Part shown: piece after piece, positions 60,430 to 64,000 of the stretch
Position numbering within the stretch: the stretch's first letter is position 1
Layout: the number at the start of each line of letters is the position of its first letter
DNA from: Metaphire vulgaris
Taxonomy: Eukaryota > Annelida > Clitellata > Crassiclitellata > Megascolecidae
Direction: 5' to 3'
NCBI GenBank assembly: GCA_018105865.1
Contig: CM030856.1
Span: forward strand, 8,963,653 to 9,027,652
Length of the DNA stretch: 64,000 bases
Notes under the pieces: generated by a model
What the model saw: only the letters and a program-made list of their open reading frames with translations
Databases searched by the model: none
What the model was told of the DNA's origin: nothing
Position numbers and translations under genes: made by a program

Positions 60430-60748
60430 GAAGTACAAGTAATAGTGGAGTGACAGAAAAGAAGTGGAGAGAAGCGAGTGAGCTGTTGGTGTGCTTCTGT
60501 GCTTTGTGCGGACGGGTTTCTGCGGCGAGTCCCAGTTGTGAAATTCCTATTAGTCAGTCGTCCGTTCTCCGGAGAGTTCGCAGTGGAGGAGTGTGTCCTT
60601 TACTCGAGAAGTGTTGCTGTTTTGTTTTTTGCGGAGACCGACCGACGATATGTGTTGAACAAAGGCGACGCCGAACAGAGCCCACGACAGACATCGCGAT
60701 GATGATGATGATGACGACGACGACGACGACACCGCGATTACGTCATCG
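60430..60748 (+). other. Possible first exon of a further plus-strand gene
   Basis: GC-richer, repeat-poor sequence ending in ATG and ACG trinucleotide runs and a strong donor TCATCG/GTGAGTGG at 60748. With the acceptor at 61271 it is open only as leader in the frame that begins with ATG there. Confidence 0.3.
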
Positions 60749-60944
60749 GTGAGTGGAATTTCCGACGGTCGTAGTTCTCGGCGTTGTCACCAGGCGGTTC
60801 ATCTGACGCACTGTTTTACAAGAAGCAAACGTATTCGAAATATAGACGCCGCGTATATTTTGTCAACGACGCGTAATTTTCATAGAAGACAGCAGAAAGG
60901 CAGTGTAACTCGGTGATAATTTTAAAAATCACAACTCCCAACCA

Positions 60945-61100
60945 GCAGGGTTATTTCTAGGATTGTGAATTTGGGGGTGTCGGTAAAATTTGGGGGTGTT
61001 CGGGGGCTATTTAGGGTACATACCATTGTTAGCTAATAGCCATTGTTAGATTGGGAAATTTTGGGGGTGTCGACCTCAAATTGGGGCTAACGGGTTTTCC
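60945..61100. mobile_element. MITE of the AGGGTTATTTCTAGG family, partial
   Basis: CAGGGTTATTTCTAGGATTG with GGGGGTGTCGG words matches the reversed right end of 63466-63810; the far end is eroded. Confidence 0.6.
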
Positions 61101-61271
61101 ATTCCGTTCTTCCGCATTATATGTCAACAAATTGAATTTATCTTTTGCGTATTGTATATACAGTTATACACTATACTGCAATTTCATCTGCATGTGTCAG
61201 CCATCTCGCGATATCTCCAGCAAGACAGACTATGCAAAATGACCAGAAAATGTTACGTCTGAAATTTCTAG

Positions 61272-61505
61272 ATGAGGAGCAACAGAGACCATCAGCCGAA
61301 CAAAATCGAGAAACGTTTGTCGCCCGCCTTCAGTCGAATAAAGAAAACCTTTGACGAGTTTGTGACGTCGTCCTTATACATAGATTATAGAAGGACGCAT
61401 TTGCCATTTAGGTCTACGCTAAGAAAATCTTGCGCGTATTCATTCTCTCAGATTGCTCATCAAAATAACTCTAAAGAAACGGAGAATGAACCTTCTATAC
61501 TATAA
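61272..61505 (+). CDS. Possible second exon with start codon, unknown product
   Basis: Acceptor GAAATTTCTAG directly precedes ATG AGG AGC. The frame reads MRSNRDHQPNKIEKRLSPAF, then SRIKKTFDEF, basic and plausible, but the 3' splice end is not obvious and the next frame is open too. No family recognised. Confidence 0.25.
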   Translation: MRSNRDHQPNKIEKRLSPAFSRIKKTFDEFVTSSLYIDYRRTHLPFRSTLRKSCAYSFSQIAHQNNSKETENEPSIL

Positions 61506-61552
61506 TAATAGTAATAATTATTATTATTATTAATATTATTATTATTATTATG
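61500..61552. repeat. (ATT)n/(TAA)n microsatellite
   Basis: Interrupted trinucleotide array. Confidence 0.9.
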
Positions 61553-61620
61553 AATTTGACTGAAATCAACTCATTAATTTGATTGGAACGCGAATGATTT
61601 ATTGTATGAGTACTCCAAAT

Positions 61621-61817
61621 CAGTGTTTAATCTAGACTCATGGACTCCGGGGGGAAACTGAAAAAGCCGGGGGGAATTGACAAAGCCGGGGGGAATTGTG
61701 CTAGGGAGCTTCTGTTAGTCCATGCAGTATGCCAAAATTTCCGGGGGGAATTTGAAATTTCCGGGAAGGGGAAAGGGCAGTTTCCCCCCCCCCGCAAACG
61801 GCCTAGATTAAACACTG
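61621..61817. mobile_element. hAT-type MITE, CAGTGTTTAATCTAG family (197 bp)
   Basis: Ends CAGTGTTTAATCTAGACTC / GGCCTAGATTAAACACTG with a perfect 8-bp duplication CTCCAAAT (61613-61620, 61818-61825). Confidence 0.95.
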
Positions 61818-61825
61818 CTCCAAAT

Positions 61826-62375
61826 GAGACACACGTAAAATTATTATCGAAAATATAATATCTTGGTAATACCATGGATATTGGATATATAACAACACAT
61901 AATACGATTAGGGATCGCACATGTTTAGGTAAGTGCCCTTGGACTTACAACGATGCTAACGACGTATAATCATAGAATAATTGATAGTTATATAAGGCAA
62001 CGCTGTTGCACTGGCACGAATCAATACCCAGGTGGCCCGACATACACGCAGACATCCAAGCAGAGAGACAAACACAGTGGCACATTCGGTCTGTCAGAGC
62101 TCTGCGGTCGGTCGTGATACGAAGACGGAACAATTTTCGTCGATAAGCCAATTTTTTTCTTTCGTTCCAGAATCGAGTCTTCCAGAAAATCCAATTCCTT
62201 CGGAATTTTTCGAGCAATTTCATGAAAGCCTCGATGAAGCGAGTCACCCACCCCTCCCACCACACACACACGCGCGCGCGCGCACAGACACACGCCAACA
62301 CAGCAGTCAGAGAGATAACTGTAGTCAGAATTCCTGTGATTTAAATGATCACTTACCGACAAAAATCTCTCTATA
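61826..62375. other. No gene seen; CA/CG run
   Basis: A (CA)n-(CG)n stretch lies at 62258-62292. ORFs on both strands overlap here without splice support. Confidence 0.4.
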
Positions 62376-62698
62376 ACGGTGCTTCCCAAAATGTGGTCCG
62401 CGGACCGGTGCCGGTCCGCGAGCCATTTTTTGTAGGTCCGCAATGTGAGAGTTAGGAAAAGTGAGAAAAATTTTAATATTTTCTTCTTTGAGGATTGTAA
62501 CTGTCTAAAACAAGATTCCATATTCCATAACAACACAATAACTAAAAAACTTATATTTATATTAAGATGCATGTTGAGGTGATGTAAAATTAAAAAATTC
62601 AAACTACAAGGAAAATAATTTTTAAATTGGCACCGGTCTCTAGTGCAAAAAGGAAAATTTTATGCCGGTCCGTGAAGGTGAAAAGTTTGAGAAGTGCT
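62376..62698. mobile_element. hAT-type MITE, GGTGCTTCCCAAA ends (323 bp)
   Basis: Left GGTGCTTCCCAAAATGTGG, right TTTGAGAAGTGCT. 8-bp duplication TCTCTATA (62368-62375, 62699-62706). The interior has paired GGTCCGCGGACCGG, close to known vertebrate hAT MITE termini. Confidence 0.85.
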
Positions 62699-62914
62699 TC
62701 TCTATAAGACTTTGCAAGCGAACAGAAGAAAATATAAAATAATAAACGTGAAGCAAATATAAAATAATAAGCGTAGGGGGCCTAAGCCTAAATAACAGTG
62801 AATATTTTATGTGAATAAAATAGATAATTAATAAATAATAATATTATATGAAGACTGCAAGAGATGAAATAAGACAACCATGTAAGAGTCATTTGACAAC
62901 AGAGTAAACTCTCT

Positions 62915-63457
<543 letters not shown>

Positions 63458-63465
63458 GCGCATTG

Positions 63466-63810
63466 CCAGGGATATTTTTATACCCCCTAACACCCCAACA
63501 CCCCCTAATCTGAGACCGACACCCTTCCCCAATCCAGGGATATTTTGACATCCCCAACAACCCCGAATTTGAGACCCGACACCCCCAACACCCTCCAAAC
63601 CCCCTCCCCAATCTGAGTCAGGATTGACCTTTTTTGCTTGCCATGTTTTTATGGGGTACTCGATAAGGTTTTTTTGCTTGTCAGTCAGTCTTTGGGGAGA
63701 CTTGATAAGGTTTTTTCTTGTCAGACTTTTTCGGCAGATACCCCCAAATTCCGACACCCCCAAATTTTCCCGACACCCCTCCCTCAATTCACAGTCCTAG
63801 AAATAACCTT
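63466..63810. mobile_element. hAT-like MITE, AGGGATATTTTTA / TAGAAATAACCTT ends (345 bp)
   Basis: Flanks GCGCATTG and GTGCATTG match at 7 of 8 (63458-63465, 63811-63818). Three reverse copies of the shared module (about 63626, 63668, 63706) and tandem CCCAACACCCCC words. Confidence 0.8.
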
Positions 63811-63827
63811 GTGCATTGTCTTATGTG

Positions 63828-63855
63828 TTTGTCTGTCTGTCTGTCTGTCTGTCAG
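63828..63855. repeat. (TCTG)n microsatellite
   Basis: Short TCTG array. The last 140 bases of the window show nothing further. Confidence 0.9.
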
Positions 63856-64000
63856 TCTCTTTGTCTCTCTCCCTAGACTTTTAGATTTCAGATTGTTTTG
63901 AAGACACAACTCTCTAATTAAATTGTACAATTTCTAAGTCACGAGTCTTCATTGAATCAGTAGAAGGCCTCAACCAAAGAAGTCAATCGCTGTACATACG

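Overview
The window looks like an intron-rich, AT-leaning animal genome. It has spliced genes with multi-kilobase introns, GT-AG sites, very long di-, tri- and tetranucleotide microsatellites, a tRNA-derived SINE, CR1- and RTE-like LINE relics, a piggyBac element and many miniature inverted-repeat elements (MITEs). The style (frequent AGGCCTA words, dense hAT-type MITEs, ATAGCGC repeats) fits a marine invertebrate, perhaps a non-vertebrate deuterostome or lophotrochozoan. I cannot name the species.

Gene 1 (minus strand, coding 40,279 to 1,106) can be assembled from six exons with matching splice phases. It encodes a 404-residue type I membrane protein: a signal peptide (exon 1 at 40.2 kb), a Ser/Thr/Ala-rich mucin-like ectodomain without cysteine, an acidic stalk, one membrane helix, and a cytoplasmic tail ending in a PDZ-ligand-like NTKL. 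The tail resembles that of vertebrate CD34/podocalyxin sialomucins. A TATA box and initiator lie at about 40.46-40.49 kb, and an 11 x 12 bp minisatellite lies in the predicted 5' leader. Intron 1 is about 32.7 kb and contains most of the transposons.

Gene 2 (plus strand, coding 49,645 to 57,626) joins a death domain of the MyD88/IRAK kind to a C-terminal SH2 domain through a long Ser/Gly/Glu-rich linker (about 476 residues, five coding exons). An untranslated first exon ending at 47,462 and a 45-nt exon at 52,880 are possible. A death domain plus SH2 adaptor is an architecture I do not know from vertebrates. An antisense exon pair (52,865 and 51,249-51,439, minus strand) competes with the 45-nt exon.

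Mobile DNA fills most of the rest. An apparently intact piggyBac element (31,231-33,967) carries a full 624-residue transposase ORF, matching terminal repeats at TTAA and three subterminal palindromes. A CR1-like LINE is 5'-truncated with three frameshifts. Four RTE-like fragments remain, three of them split by later MITE insertions. About forty MITE copies belong to hAT-type (8-bp target duplications), Harbinger-type (TWA), Tc1/mariner-type (TA) and piggyBac-type (TTAA) families. A short module, GACAAGCAAAAAAGGTCRTC, recurs about 30 times inside families whose ends are unrelated. A possible start of another plus-strand gene lies near 60.7-61.4 kb.
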